From an uncultured Oribacterium sp. (lineage in GTDB: Bacteria > Bacillota > Clostridia > Lachnospirales > Lachnospiraceae): DNA of 64,000 nucleotides. Below, piece after piece: positions 26,734 through 35,765 of this stretch (positions within the stretch are counted from its first letter, which is position 1; every line of letters starts with the position of its first letter). Position numbers and translations under genes: made by a program. Location of the stretch: contig CAMKKZ010000013.1 in assembly GCA_946413525.1 (NCBI GenBank), positions 22,016 through 86,015 on the forward strand, read 5' to 3'. The notes beneath the pieces are model-generated. The model was given only the letters and a program-made list of their open reading frames with translations. It was not told the origin of the DNA and searched no databases.

Positions 26734-29139
26734 TCAAGATGCTACACTTCCCGCATCCTCTTCCTCTTCTTCATCAGGATAATCCAAATCCAAGTCTTCA
26801 TCAGTGATTTCTGAATCTTTTTCATCAGTATAGTCTGAATCTTCTTCTATATCAGGACTGTTCAAATCTTTTCCTTTATCAGAATAGTCTGAATCCCCTT
26901 CTATATCAGAACCTTTCAAATCCTCTTCTGTATCAGAATAGCGCGAACCCTCTTCCCTTTCATTATCTTCATCATCATCCAAATCTTCTTCCTTCTCATC
27001 ATCGATTTCAAAATCAATCATGGAGTCGATGTCATCAAGATCATCGGAGGTCTCTTCTTCCATATCAGGAGCAGAAGCTTCGGCCACTCCGGTATCCTCA
27101 GCATTGGCTGCGCCGCCCTCTCCTTCCTCGGCATCCTCTTCTCCTTCGCCTTCCTTGTCAAGTATCAGATAATTTCTCTCGGAAAGGTCATAGAACACGT
27201 CGTCACCGAAGAATACATTGCTGCGGACGTCCGTCAGATCCATTGTTCCCATTTCGTACAGGGGGCAGCGGTAAGACGGGGTGAATTTTGTCCGCAGAGG
27301 GTAATTACCGAAGGTAACAATAATGGCATTACCGGTAGACTGCTTGTTGTTCAGCTTCATCAACTCGGACGGGTAAATCAGCGGCCTGTCCTGCGTCTGG
27401 GACGAAATATTCAGGTTGCCTGTCTTGTCAATCATCTGGGAGGAAACGCTGGTCGTACGCACGGACATATTGCCGCAGAGCTTTGAAAATTCCTCACAGG
27501 TGCCCAGGTCGTTGGAACCGATGAACATCTTGATACCGCAGTTACCCTTCACGATGTCGGCTACCGTCTCACCGTAAACATTGTTGAGCTGGGCGAAGGA
27601 CTGCACCACCATTTCGAACCAGATCTTCCTGGAACGGCCAACCGTGATCATCTTGTCAAACTTCTCTATCTTCGGCATGTTACCAAACTCGTCCAGAAGG
27701 AAATAGACATTTCTCGGAAGGGAAAGGTCTTCCCGGCTGGAGGCGACCTTGATCAGCGCCTTGTAAATGCAGAGGATGAAAACCGCGGCAAGCGCGTGCC
27801 TTGTATCCTTTTCATCCGGTATCTTAAGGAAAAGCGCCGTGGGCTCGCTGGCAAAGAGCGTTGGCTCAATATCCGTAGCGGATGTCAAAGCACAGAGTCC
27901 TTCATCATTGAACATGGACAGCTTGTCAAACGCGATAGACATATAAGAAGAAAGTGTCTGATCCGCCGCGGAAAGCACCTGCCTTGACAGGCCCACCGCT
28001 TTTGAAAGCTTGGAACGTCCCTTGAAATAGTCCTTCAGCTCGGCGAACTCGTCCTCCGAATTGGAGATGGCCTTATTAATATTATAGAAGCAGAACTTAT
28101 CCTTCGTCATCTCCAGATCGGGATTCTCCGAATCCTCCAGCATGGCAAGGCATGTCGCCATGATGACGGACCTTGCGCCCTTCTCCCAGACCGGATCCTT
28201 CTCCGACTCTATAGGGCAGATAACGGAAATCAGGTCATTCAGATCCTCGTAGCAGGCATCATAAATCTTCTGCTTCTCTACCCTGATCTTGTTGATCAGC
28301 TCCCGGCGATCCGAATAGGCGCCGCCGTCATATTCATACCAGGTGTCCTCGAAGCTTTCCTTCGGGTTCATCAGTGTCAGCCCGCCGGCATTATCAATTG
28401 AATCACGCCGCTCGTAAATCTCGCTTCCTGTATTGACATAACTCTGGTAATTGTCAAAAATCTCGCCCAGTGGGTTCCATCGGAAAGAGCTGTACGGATC
28501 ACGCAGATCAAGAACCATGCACTTATAACCCTGCTCTGTCAGCATCTTCGAATGCATCTGGAAAAGCTCACCTTTGGGGTCCGTGCAAATCATGGAAGAA
28601 CCGGCACTGGCATGCCCGAGAATCTGTATCACAGGATTGATGAAAGTGGTCGTTTTTCCGGAACCAGTGGCACCAATTATAATGCCATGGGCCGGACTCA
28701 TGATGTTCATGTTCACGTCCTTCCTCTTCGGATCGTAAACTGCGTAAACGGGTATACCGTCCTTTTTTAATTTATCCAGACTCTTGAACTTCGCTGCCGG
28801 AAACAGGTCGTCCGTCTCCTTCTGGGTAAGGAAGCGGCTGTTCTCCAAGGCTCCCTCCACCCTTTCCGCATTGACGGAATTCAAAATGCGGCGGGCGGTC
28901 TTGCCGTTTGGAGTAATGCAGAAAATCATGTACAGTACCACGATCACCGCAACTTCAACGAGTCCGAACAGTATTGCCTGCGGGCTGAAAAAGGCGTCCC
29001 AGGAGAAAACGAAGCCAAACTGATAGCCCTTAAAAGTATTCATCACGCTTATAAGCAAAATCTCTGTAAGACCACCCAGAAGAACAGAGATGACCATAGC
29101 GACAAGCCCAATTCCAATTCCTTTGAGAATCTTTTCCAT
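26734..29139 (-). CDS. virD4: VirD4/TraG-family coupling ATPase
   Basis: 801 residues. Two N-terminal membrane segments (about 7-30 and 50-75) anchor it; the ATPase has Walker A GATGSGKT (156-163) and Walker B YFLLDEFGNM (Asp483), followed by the typical GRSRKIWF and QSFAQL motifs of the family. From about 660 to the end it is a long Asp/Glu/Ser tail built of imperfect 10-14-residue repeats, unusual in length. Coupling proteins select substrates (relaxase-DNA or protein). No relaxase is visible in the window. It opens the secretion operon proper, upstream of the Ig-like protein. Confidence 0.95.
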   Translation of the reverse strand: MEKILKGIGIGLVAMVISVLLGGLTEILLISVMNTFKGYQFGFVFSWDAFFSPQAILFGLVEVAVIVVLYMIFCITPNGKTARRILNSVNAERVEGALENSRFLTQKETDDLFPAAKFKSLDKLKKDGIPVYAVYDPKRKDVNMNIMSPAHGIIIGATGSGKTTTFINPVIQILGHASAGSSMICTDPKGELFQMHSKMLTEQGYKCMVLDLRDPYSSFRWNPLGEIFDNYQSYVNTGSEIYERRDSIDNAGGLTLMNPKESFEDTWYEYDGGAYSDRRELINKIRVEKQKIYDACYEDLNDLISVICPIESEKDPVWEKGARSVIMATCLAMLEDSENPDLEMTKDKFCFYNINKAISNSEDEFAELKDYFKGRSKLSKAVGLSRQVLSAADQTLSSYMSIAFDKLSMFNDEGLCALTSATDIEPTLFASEPTALFLKIPDEKDTRHALAAVFILCIYKALIKVASSREDLSLPRNVYFLLDEFGNMPKIEKFDKMITVGRSRKIWFEMVVQSFAQLNNVYGETVADIVKGNCGIKMFIGSNDLGTCEEFSKLCGNMSVRTTSVSSQMIDKTGNLNISSQTQDRPLIYPSELMKLNNKQSTGNAIIVTFGNYPLRTKFTPSYRCPLYEMGTMDLTDVRSNVFFGDDVFYDLSERNYLILDKEGEGEEDAEEGEGGAANAEDTGVAEASAPDMEEETSDDLDDIDSMIDFEIDDEKEEDLDDDEDNEREEGSRYSDTEEDLKGSDIEGDSDYSDKGKDLNSPDIEEDSDYTDEKDSEITDEDLDLDYPDEEEEEDAGSVAS

Positions 29140-29293
29140 TTTATTTCACCAAAACCTTTCGCGGCCATACGAATTCCTTTGAATTCCTCGAATAACTTTG
29201 AATTCCTTCGATTCTATTTCTATATTTCTATATTCTATATCTCTATATTCTATATATTCTATATCCTCTGAATCCCCGGAGGTGCCGTAATAC

Positions 29294-30130
29294 TCATGCC
29301 GCGCAATGGAGCCATACGATAGCCATGGGCAGGCGCAAGGCCGTATGCAGCAGGATTCCGTAAATCAGGCATTCCTCCCGCATAAAAAGTTCAATCAACG
29401 CCGCGGATAAAAAGCCGTCAATCAGGGAGAAGCCCCCGCCCAGATGAAAAAGCCCGTATGTGACCGAAACCAACAACAAACTCTTCCTGTAATCCGTAAT
29501 TGAAAAAGCGGCTGAAAACATATAGCCCCGGAAAAGGACTTCTTCAAGAAATACGGCAGGCAGCACCCACATTAAAGCCGCAAGGGGCTTATCTGCCCCA
29601 TGCTGCAGGAAGTGCCCTGACCTCATGAACCAAATGTACCTGTCCTCCCCGAATAGAAACAGGAGCAAAGCCGCGAATACGCCTCCGGCCGCAAGCCCGG
29701 AAAGCAGCGCAAGGAATGCCTTTCCAAAAGATATCCCGCTTTTCTCGTATCCCTCATACTGCTTTGGAAAAAGCGGAACATCCTTTAGGAAATGGACCTT
29801 TCTGCCCTTCACATCCCTGTACAGAAGAAGGCCGGTAAGGAGCGTTCCGATCGCGATATAAAAATTCCCGCTTCCCAGAAGATATTCCTCATAGCCCGCC
29901 TTGTAATGGAAGCATCGTCCGATCAGGAGGCTGAGAAGCAGACACCCGAAATAAAGAAGCGGCTTCTGAAAAATGCGCCATCCCCTGGCGAGCGTAGCCA
30001 CAAGCACCTGCTCCCAGTTCAGCGAATAATCCTGCGAAAGCTCATATTCTTCCCCTTTTGAATCAGGGTTTGAATGCGCTGTGTTCGGACTGCTGTCCGC
30101 ATTTTCCAAAGGATGATTGCTGCTTTCCAT
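29294..30130 (-). CDS. CPBP-family intramembrane metalloprotease
   Basis: 278 residues. After a polar N-terminus (1-45) come about seven hydrophobic segments. The CPBP (Abi/CAAX-protease) signature FLEEVLFRGY is at 194-203 (Glu196, Glu197, Arg201) and the second motif, YGLFHLGGG, about 30 residues later, supplies the catalytic His. The family includes bacteriocin-immunity and peptide-processing proteases; its substrate here is unknown. It follows the STAS gene by 56 bp. Between its stop and virD4 lies an AT-rich gap containing several TATATTCTATAT repeats. Confidence 0.88.
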   Translation of the reverse strand: MESSNHPLENADSSPNTAHSNPDSKGEEYELSQDYSLNWEQVLVATLARGWRIFQKPLLYFGCLLLSLLIGRCFHYKAGYEEYLLGSGNFYIAIGTLLTGLLLYRDVKGRKVHFLKDVPLFPKQYEGYEKSGISFGKAFLALLSGLAAGGVFAALLLFLFGEDRYIWFMRSGHFLQHGADKPLAALMWVLPAVFLEEVLFRGYMFSAAFSITDYRKSLLLVSVTYGLFHLGGGFSLIDGFLSAALIELFMREECLIYGILLHTALRLPMAIVWLHCAA

Positions 30131-30186
30131 GAAGGCTTTTTCCTCTTCTCAATTTGTAACTATTCAATGACCACCGGATAGCTACT

Positions 30187-30471
30187 TTAACTTTCAATAT
30201 GCAGGAAACCCGAAAATCCAGTCACATCAAAAATCTCCCGAACATTATCCGAGACATGAAGAAGCAGCATTTCCCTGCCTGCTTTCCGCATCTCCTTCTG
30301 AGCCAATAAAAGAACCCTTAGGCCGGCCGAGGAAGTATACTTGGTATCCACCATGTCTATTTCCAATGTCCCGCTCCCCTGCCTGACAAGTTCCATAATC
30401 TCCTTCTCAACCTTGGAAGCGTTCCCCCCATCTATCCTTGCCGGCATTTTATAACTTGCTGTCTCTGCCAT
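30187..30471 (-). CDS. STAS-domain protein (anti-sigma-factor antagonist type)
   Basis: 94 residues, a single STAS domain of SpoIIAA/RsbV type with the phosphorylatable Ser in TKYTSSAGLRVLL near residue 52. Family members bind anti-sigma kinases when unphosphorylated. No anti-sigma kinase or sigma factor gene is adjacent. Start at ATG 30471 behind GGGAGGTGA, five codons inside the longest frame. It is the first gene after a good promoter and may be the switch for the locus (inference). Confidence 0.88.
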   Translation of the reverse strand: MAETASYKMPARIDGGNASKVEKEIMELVRQGSGTLEIDMVDTKYTSSAGLRVLLLAQKEMRKAGREMLLLHVSDNVREIFDVTGFSGFLHIES

Positions 30472-30517
30472 ATTCACCTCCCGCAAATCAAATTTTTCAA
30501 CATACTATTATACATAA

Positions 30518-30546
30518 ATTATCCCCATAATAAAAGCTTAAGTCAA
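30518..30546 (-). promoter_or_regulatory. Sigma-A-type promoter of the STAS gene and downstream operon
   Basis: On the minus strand: TTGACT (30546-30541), 17-bp spacer, GATAAT (30523-30518), about 46 bp before the STAS start. Confidence 0.65.
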
Positions 30547-30809
30547 AAAAAAATTCATTATCAAAGATTCCATCAATATCAGGAATATCAGGAATCCCAT
30601 CAATACCTGATATATTAATGCTTTGCTTTTGATGTTTTATCCTTAACTATTCAACGCCCGTCACATTAATTTTTTTATTTTCGATAACTATATGGTTCTT
30701 TTAGCCAAACTATAGCAAATCCATGAACGCAAAAGCGTCACAGAACACGAAAACCCGGACCGACCCTGATTTTATGAATTTAAAGCAAATATTCAGCGTC
30801 CTATTCGCA

Positions 30810-30935
30810 GTCGCCTTTGGCGACCACTCATGTGGGCGTTCAGAGACGCTCCGCGCCTTATCCGCCCCCTGGATTTCAGAGAATTCCAAATGAAAAGCAA
30901 GCATTCCATTTGAAATTCTCTGAAATCCAGGGGGC
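30810..30935. repeat. Hairpin array C with 29-bp inverted repeat
   Basis: GTCGCC-TTT-GGCGAC at 30810-30824, followed by short stems, then a near-perfect 29-bp inverted repeat (30864-30892 and 30907-30935, one mismatch, 14-nt loop). Lies in the 577-bp gap between the STAS gene and citF, which otherwise holds only the promoter and terminator. Confidence 0.85.
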
Positions 30936-30957
30936 GCTGAATCGTTACAAAAAAGAA

Positions 30958-30987
30958 GAAAAAGACGTCCATGCAGACGTCTTTTTC
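30958..30987. terminator. Bidirectional Rho-independent terminator after citF
   Basis: Perfect 12-bp stem GAAAAAGACGTC with a 6-nt loop; T-rich on both sides, about 60 bp after the citF stop. Confidence 0.8.
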
Positions 30988-31048
30988 CGTAGGGCTTGAC
31001 GCATTCTAAAGATATAGGCGTAGATTCATATGAATCCTATCAGTCTTG

Positions 31049-32611
31049 TCAATCCTTGAATTCGAAGGGCTTGATCTCACGCACCACGTCCATGATGGTG
31101 CCGTCCCTGGCTTCAATAATGCCCACAATCCTGTCGCCGAACTGCACCTTCTCAGGCTCCCCGGTGATGGAATAGGCAATGTCCCTCAGCTCCTCGATGG
31201 TCTTGAAAGGAAGGCCGGAATCTTTCGTGGCTTCGATCAGATCCTGCCGCTTAGGATTGATGGCAATTCCGTAATCCGTAATGACCACGTCCACGTCCTC
31301 GCCGGGAGTGGTCACCGTCGTAACGTCCGTGCAGATTGTAGGAATCCTGCCCTGCATGATCGGGGCGATCACGATGGTGCACTTGGCGCCTGCTGCCGTA
31401 TCGGGATGTCCTCCCTGGGCTCCGGTCACATAGCCGTCAGAGCCCACGACGACGTTGCAGTTGAAATGCACGTCCACTTCCAGGGATGCCAGAATGACGA
31501 AATCCAGCTTGTTGACATATGCCCCCTTGTTGAAAGGGTTCGCGTATTCCCCTGCCGTAATGTAGAAGTGCCTCGGGTTCGTGGAAATATTTTTTATCGC
31601 GTCCTCATCGAAGTCCTGCGTGTCCACCAGCGTGCGGCAAAGCCCCTCGTCCAAAAGGTCGCACATGGGCTTCGTCAGGCCGCCCACGCCAAAGCTCATA
31701 TGGATATTCCTCTCCTTCATGACCTTGGCCAGGGAGATGGTGGACGCGATGGACGCCCCGCCCACTCCCGTCTGATAAGAAAAGCCTTCCTTGAAATACG
31801 GCGTGGCTGTCACAAAATCCGTGCAGTACTGCGCCATCAGGAGCTTCCTCTGATCCGTGGTCGGCTTTGCGGCCCCGGTGGCAATCTTCTTCGGGTCTCC
31901 GATCTCATCCACCACTACGACATAATCCACATAAGTCTGGGTGATCTGCGCCGGCAGGTTCGGGTAAGGTACAAGGTTGTCTGTCACGGCCACGACATAA
32001 TCCGCAAACTGTGCGTCTACAGCGGAGTAAGAAAGCACGCCGCAGTCAGCCTTGCCGCCGTTCGCCCCAAGGTTCCCGTATTCGTCAGCGGTCGGGGCGC
32101 CTATAAAGGCAATGTCAATCTTCGTTTCCCCTGTCTCAATGGCGCGCACCCTGGCCCCGTGGGATCGCATGATGGCCAGGCCCTTCAGCTTGCCTTCAGA
32201 AATGGCCTTCCCGATTCCGCCCCTGACCCCGGAGGACTGGATATTGGTAATCGTGCCATCCTCAATATAAGGCACGATCGGGTCATTCTGTCCGCCCAGG
32301 GAAGAAGCCGCAATGGTAAGGTTGCGGACGCCCATCTTGTGGCATTCCTCCACCACAAGGTTCAATACCTTGTCACCATTACGGAAATGATGATGGAATC
32401 CCAGGGTCATTCCATCCTTCAGACCGCATTTTACCAACACGTCATGGATGCTGTCAACAAGCTTGGAACCGTTGGAATTGATGACAACCCTGGTCTTCGG
32501 CCCCGATTTCTGGACAATCTTTCCGTCAAAATGATGGGTACCCTGAAAAACTTCCTTGCCTGTCAGCTTCAATATTTCTTCCGGTATCTCTCTACCAACT
32601 GCATTAATCAT
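31049..32611 (-). CDS. citF: Citrate lyase alpha subunit (citrate:ACP transferase)
   Basis: 520 residues, the expected length. Shows family phrases GMTLGFHHHFRNGD, the glycine-rich GVRGGIGKAISEG and TICTDVTTVTTPGEDVDVVITD. Transfers acetyl-ACP to citryl-ACP in the first step of anaerobic citrate cleavage. It follows citE by 2 bp in the order citD-citE-citF. The ligase (citC) and prosthetic-group genes citX/citG are not in the window and must be elsewhere for the enzyme to be active. Confidence 0.96.
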   Translation of the reverse strand: MINAVGREIPEEILKLTGKEVFQGTHHFDGKIVQKSGPKTRVVINSNGSKLVDSIHDVLVKCGLKDGMTLGFHHHFRNGDKVLNLVVEECHKMGVRNLTIAASSLGGQNDPIVPYIEDGTITNIQSSGVRGGIGKAISEGKLKGLAIMRSHGARVRAIETGETKIDIAFIGAPTADEYGNLGANGGKADCGVLSYSAVDAQFADYVVAVTDNLVPYPNLPAQITQTYVDYVVVVDEIGDPKKIATGAAKPTTDQRKLLMAQYCTDFVTATPYFKEGFSYQTGVGGASIASTISLAKVMKERNIHMSFGVGGLTKPMCDLLDEGLCRTLVDTQDFDEDAIKNISTNPRHFYITAGEYANPFNKGAYVNKLDFVILASLEVDVHFNCNVVVGSDGYVTGAQGGHPDTAAGAKCTIVIAPIMQGRIPTICTDVTTVTTPGEDVDVVITDYGIAINPKRQDLIEATKDSGLPFKTIEELRDIAYSITGEPEKVQFGDRIVGIIEARDGTIMDVVREIKPFEFKD

Positions 32612-32613
32612 CT

Positions 32614-33519
32614 TTACAGATCCCCCTTGTAAACTCCGGCCGCTTTCGCGAGCATGATATTCCGTTTCGCGCCATCATAGAAAGCGATGTCAATCATCTT
32701 CCCATCCACGGTGAATACGCCGATGCCTTTTGCCTTTTTGTCATCAATCTCCCGGATGACTTTTTCAGAGAAGATGATCTCCTTCTGCGTCGGGGTGAAA
32801 ATCTTGTGTACTATATCAATCTGTCGGGGGTTAATGCAGGATTTCCCATCAAAACCCATGTCATGGATCGTCTGTACATCCTTGCGGAAGCCTTCCATAT
32901 CATCAAGGTTGGTCCAAACGGTATCAAAGCACTGCACGCCGGCAGCACGGGCCGCTATGATCATATGCTGCCTGGCGCCCATCAGCTCCACGCCCGTCCC
33001 GGTAATCTTCGTCTGCAGGTCCTTTGTATAGTCGCCTCCCGAAAGCGCAATGCCGATCATGCGGTCAGAAGCCATGCATACCTCATAGGCATTCATGACG
33101 CCCTTGGCCGATTCAAGCGCGGCCATGATAAGGGTGGAACCCGGCTCCCTGTTGAATTCCTCTTCCGCCTGCACCACCTTTTCTTCCACTGCCCTTACCA
33201 TGTCGGCATTTTCCGTCTTCGGGATGCGGATGACATCCGCGCCGCCTGCCACGGAGCAGCGGATATCCTCTTCCCATAGATCCGTATCCAGTCCGTTGAT
33301 CCTGACCACCCGCTCTGCCCCGCGGTAATCGATTGTCTTCAGGGCATGATAAAGGGAAAACCTCGCCGTATCCTTAGCCGTCACAGCAACCGCGTCCTCC
33401 AGATCCAGCATGAGTGAGTCAATCTTGTAAATATAAGGATCTTTGATAAGGGAAGGCTTCTGCGCGTTCAGAAACATCATGGATCTTCTTAATCTTTTCT
33501 TGTTCGGATTCTCAGTCAT
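32614..33519 (-). CDS. citE: Citrate lyase beta subunit (citryl-ACP lyase)
   Basis: 301 residues. HpcH/HpaI aldolase-type barrel with RRSMMFLNAQKPSL at the start, DLEDAVAVTAKD, the Arg in VVRINGLDTD, and IALSGGDYTKDL. Cleaves citryl-ACP to acetyl-ACP and oxaloacetate. Start ATG 33519 behind GGAGGTG overlaps the citD stop (ATGA), indicating coupled translation; a longer start at 33537 has no site. Confidence 0.96.
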   Translation of the reverse strand: MTENPNKKRLRRSMMFLNAQKPSLIKDPYIYKIDSLMLDLEDAVAVTAKDTARFSLYHALKTIDYRGAERVVRINGLDTDLWEEDIRCSVAGGADVIRIPKTENADMVRAVEEKVVQAEEEFNREPGSTLIMAALESAKGVMNAYEVCMASDRMIGIALSGGDYTKDLQTKITGTGVELMGARQHMIIAARAAGVQCFDTVWTNLDDMEGFRKDVQTIHDMGFDGKSCINPRQIDIVHKIFTPTQKEIIFSEKVIREIDDKKAKGIGVFTVDGKMIDIAFYDGAKRNIMLAKAAGVYKGDL

Positions 33520-33815
33520 CTGATTGCACCTCCCCATGGCAAATTCTTGTCCTGTCCAACGGAGCGGAATACCGCGCCTTCAATCCTCGCCTTGATCGTG
33601 CAGTCCAGCGCGCCTTTGTCAACAATTGAGATCTTGACATTGTCAACACCCAGGTTCTTCAGAGTTTCAAATGTCACTTTGCGAATCTGGTTCCCAAACT
33701 GATGAGCCACCGCGCTGTCAAGGCTGAACTCAACCGACCCGTTTCCGGGTTCCACGGTGACCTGGCAGTCACTGGACTCCATGGTACCCGCAACCGCAGG
33801 TTTTTTTATTTCCAT
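33516..33815 (-). CDS. citD: Citrate lyase gamma subunit (acyl carrier protein)
   Basis: 99 residues. The conserved AGTMESSD places the prosthetic-group Ser at position 14; the rest matches the family (EFSLDSAVAHQFG, NVKISIVDKGALDC). Carries the acetyl/citryl group. AGGAGG lies 5 bases before the ATG. First gene of citDEF. Confidence 0.95.
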   Translation of the reverse strand: MEIKKPAVAGTMESSDCQVTVEPGNGSVEFSLDSAVAHQFGNQIRKVTFETLKNLGVDNVKISIVDKGALDCTIKARIEGAVFRSVGQDKNLPWGGAIR

Positions 33816-33910
33816 AACATCCTCCTTGTATGTGGAAAATACATTGCAGCTATCTGTTCGCCATGATTAATAGCTGCAAAATGCTTATGAAGCACAAAAG
33901 AAACACAAGC

Positions 33911-34507
33911 TCAGCGGCTCAGCTCGTCAAGCGTGCTGCCATAGGAATCAAGGAACTCATCCATAAAGATTCCCGTCTCCGGAAGCTCTTCGCGAAGCTC
34001 CTGAAGCTGCCTTCGGATGCTCTCCCTGGCAGTACGGAACTCGCTGTTTCCGGATTTCTCTTCTTCCAGGCATTTGATATACGCGGAAAGCTTGTCAGCC
34101 GCTTTGACAAGCCTCCTCAAATATCGCTCCCCTTCCCCATCTCCCGGGCGGAAAATGTCCTCATACACAGGCCGGAGATCCTCGGGCAGGCGGGACAGCA
34201 GCCTGTCCTCTGCCTCCTTCTCCACCTCCCTGTAGGCCATTTTCAAAGAGCGGCTGTGATACTTTACTGGGGTCGGCATGTCCCCCGTGATGATTTCCGC
34301 CGCGTCATGATAAAGGCCTACGAGGGCCGCTTTCTCAGCATTCAGCTTCCTTGAAAAACGCACATTGCCAATCGTGCAAAGCGCATGGGCGATCATGGCG
34401 ACCTCCAGGCTGTGTTCCGACAGGCTTTCCGTCCTGCTGTTCCGCATAAGGACCCAGCGCGTAATATATTTCATCCTGGCAATGCTGGCGAAAAATCCAT
34501 AACCCAT
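33911..34507 (-). CDS. yfbR: YfbR-type HD-domain 5'-nucleotidase
   Basis: 198 residues. Close to E. coli YfbR along its length: FFASIARMKYITRWVLMRN, then the HD residues in SEHSLEVAMIAHAL and YHDAAEIITGDMPTPVKY, and the distal Asp in KAADKLSAYIKCLEE. Dephosphorylates deoxyribonucleoside 5'-monophosphates. Located between citD and the BAX-inhibitor-like gene on the same strand. Start has GGGGAG upstream. Confidence 0.93.
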   Translation of the reverse strand: MGYGFFASIARMKYITRWVLMRNSRTESLSEHSLEVAMIAHALCTIGNVRFSRKLNAEKAALVGLYHDAAEIITGDMPTPVKYHSRSLKMAYREVEKEAEDRLLSRLPEDLRPVYEDIFRPGDGEGERYLRRLVKAADKLSAYIKCLEEEKSGNSEFRTARESIRRQLQELREELPETGIFMDEFLDSYGSTLDELSR

Positions 34508-34535
34508 ATATCTCCCCTGATCCTTCGCCCCGTGA

Positions 34536-35294
34536 TCATCGCTTCTTATTCATTAGGGAAAGAATGCGTATGAAGATGTTGATTACATCCATATACAATG
34601 ACAAAGCCGTAATGACGGCAAAGCTGGCGGTCTTCGGGTATCTCTGTCCCCTTGCCCAGTCAAAACCAATATAAAGGGAGAAAAGGAAAAGGCCTATCAC
34701 GCCGAACAGGCCGTAATTGTAAAAGCCAAAAATCATGGCTGCCACCTCGGCCACCAAAAGCCCGATCAGGGAGGTGAAAAGCGTCCTCCCGATCGACAGA
34801 AAGGCATTCGGCATGAATATAGCTGCCGCAGTCATGGTAAGGAGTACCAGGAAAGTCATGGCGCCGGCAGTCAAAACCAGCGGCATGGCGTACAGCGGCA
34901 CAATGGTGGACAGCAGCGCGCCGAAACCTGCCACGCAAATCGTATAGCCAAGCAGGGAAAGGGCATAATTTTGACGTGAGGCAATATGCCCGCCAGCAAA
35001 GCTCGTCACGAAAAATGCCAGAGTAAAAAGAAACGGATGTCCGGCATAAATGTAGAACATATACCGGCCAAGAAGGGCGCAAAGCCCAACCGTCAGCAAA
35101 ATGCCATATAGCAGGTGGACGCCCACAAGCACATTATACATCCTGCCCGACACGGTGCGGTCGGAAAGCAATTCACCTTCATTGGAAAAAACCGCATTGT
35201 TCCCATTAACCTGAAAAGCATCCGGATTCTCCCCCCACCCGTTCCTGCTTTCGTCCTGCCAGTTTTTTTCATTATCCCATCCATAATTATCCAT
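34536..35294 (-). CDS. BAX inhibitor-1/YccA-like membrane protein
   Basis: 252 residues. A polar, Asn/Asp/Trp-rich N-terminus (1-50) is followed by seven hydrophobic segments and the terminal ITALSLYMDVINIFIRIL, a hallmark of the BI-1/YccA (UPF0005) family. Members act as pH-sensitive calcium leak channels or regulate membrane proteases. Start set at ATG 35294 with GGAGAG upstream; the frame is open to 35399 through the leader repeat. Confidence 0.88.
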   Translation of the reverse strand: MDNYGWDNEKNWQDESRNGWGENPDAFQVNGNNAVFSNEGELLSDRTVSGRMYNVLVGVHLLYGILLTVGLCALLGRYMFYIYAGHPFLFTLAFFVTSFAGGHIASRQNYALSLLGYTICVAGFGALLSTIVPLYAMPLVLTAGAMTFLVLLTMTAAAIFMPNAFLSIGRTLFTSLIGLLVAEVAAMIFGFYNYGLFGVIGLFLFSLYIGFDWARGQRYPKTASFAVITALSLYMDVINIFIRILSLMNKKR

Positions 35295-35400
35295 ACAGCT
35301 CTCTCCTTTCGTTTTTTTGCTTGTCAAACTGCTATTGCTCTCTATTATTTGCTCTCTATTATTGCAGATTGAATTGCAGCTTGTATTGCAGATTAACATT

Positions 35401-35452
35401 TGGTTTCGCTCTCTTTAATCCCTGACAAAAAGCGGCAGTATCGCAAGGCACA
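35401..35452 (-). repeat. Dispersed leader repeat, copy upstream of the BI-1-like gene
   Basis: Minus strand: CCTTGCGATACTGCCGC, then TTTTTGTCAGGGATTAAAGA. Same order of blocks as the copies at 24860 and 46411. The rest of gap 35295-35765 is AT-rich with the LysR promoter. Confidence 0.65.
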
Positions 35453-35664
35453 AAGAAATTCATCTAGTTTTATTATAACACAAATCTTTCTTCTTATGTC
35501 AGATTTCACAAAAATTTTAAAATATTTCCATCCACTTCTCTTCCCGCCATCGGTATTCCAAGCAGGTTTATGCCAGCATCGTGAAAGAATGATTTACTGT
35601 ATAAAAATAAATTTCAAACATGAAAATGTACTTTATAAAAATAAAAAAAAATTTTTCAAATTTG

Positions 35665-35694
35665 TTGACACTAATGGAGTATTCTTGTTAACAT
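35665..35694 (+). promoter_or_regulatory. Likely promoter of the truncated LysR gene
   Basis: TTGACA (35665-35670), 18-bp spacer, TAACAT (35689-35694), about 70 bp before the start codon. Confidence 0.45.
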
Positions 35695-35765
35695 AAGTAT
35701 CGACCTATTTTGTATTCAGGTCATGCATTGACTTGATTTTTAAGTCTACGGAGGCAGTTTTACAA

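Noticed and set aside
1..30486. Relaxase, primase or integrase gene expected for an integrative conjugative element
   Set aside because: None of the frames shows relaxase His motifs or integrase signatures; may lie outside.
31046..32632. 528-codon plus-strand frame opposite citF
   Set aside because: Antisense shadow of citF.
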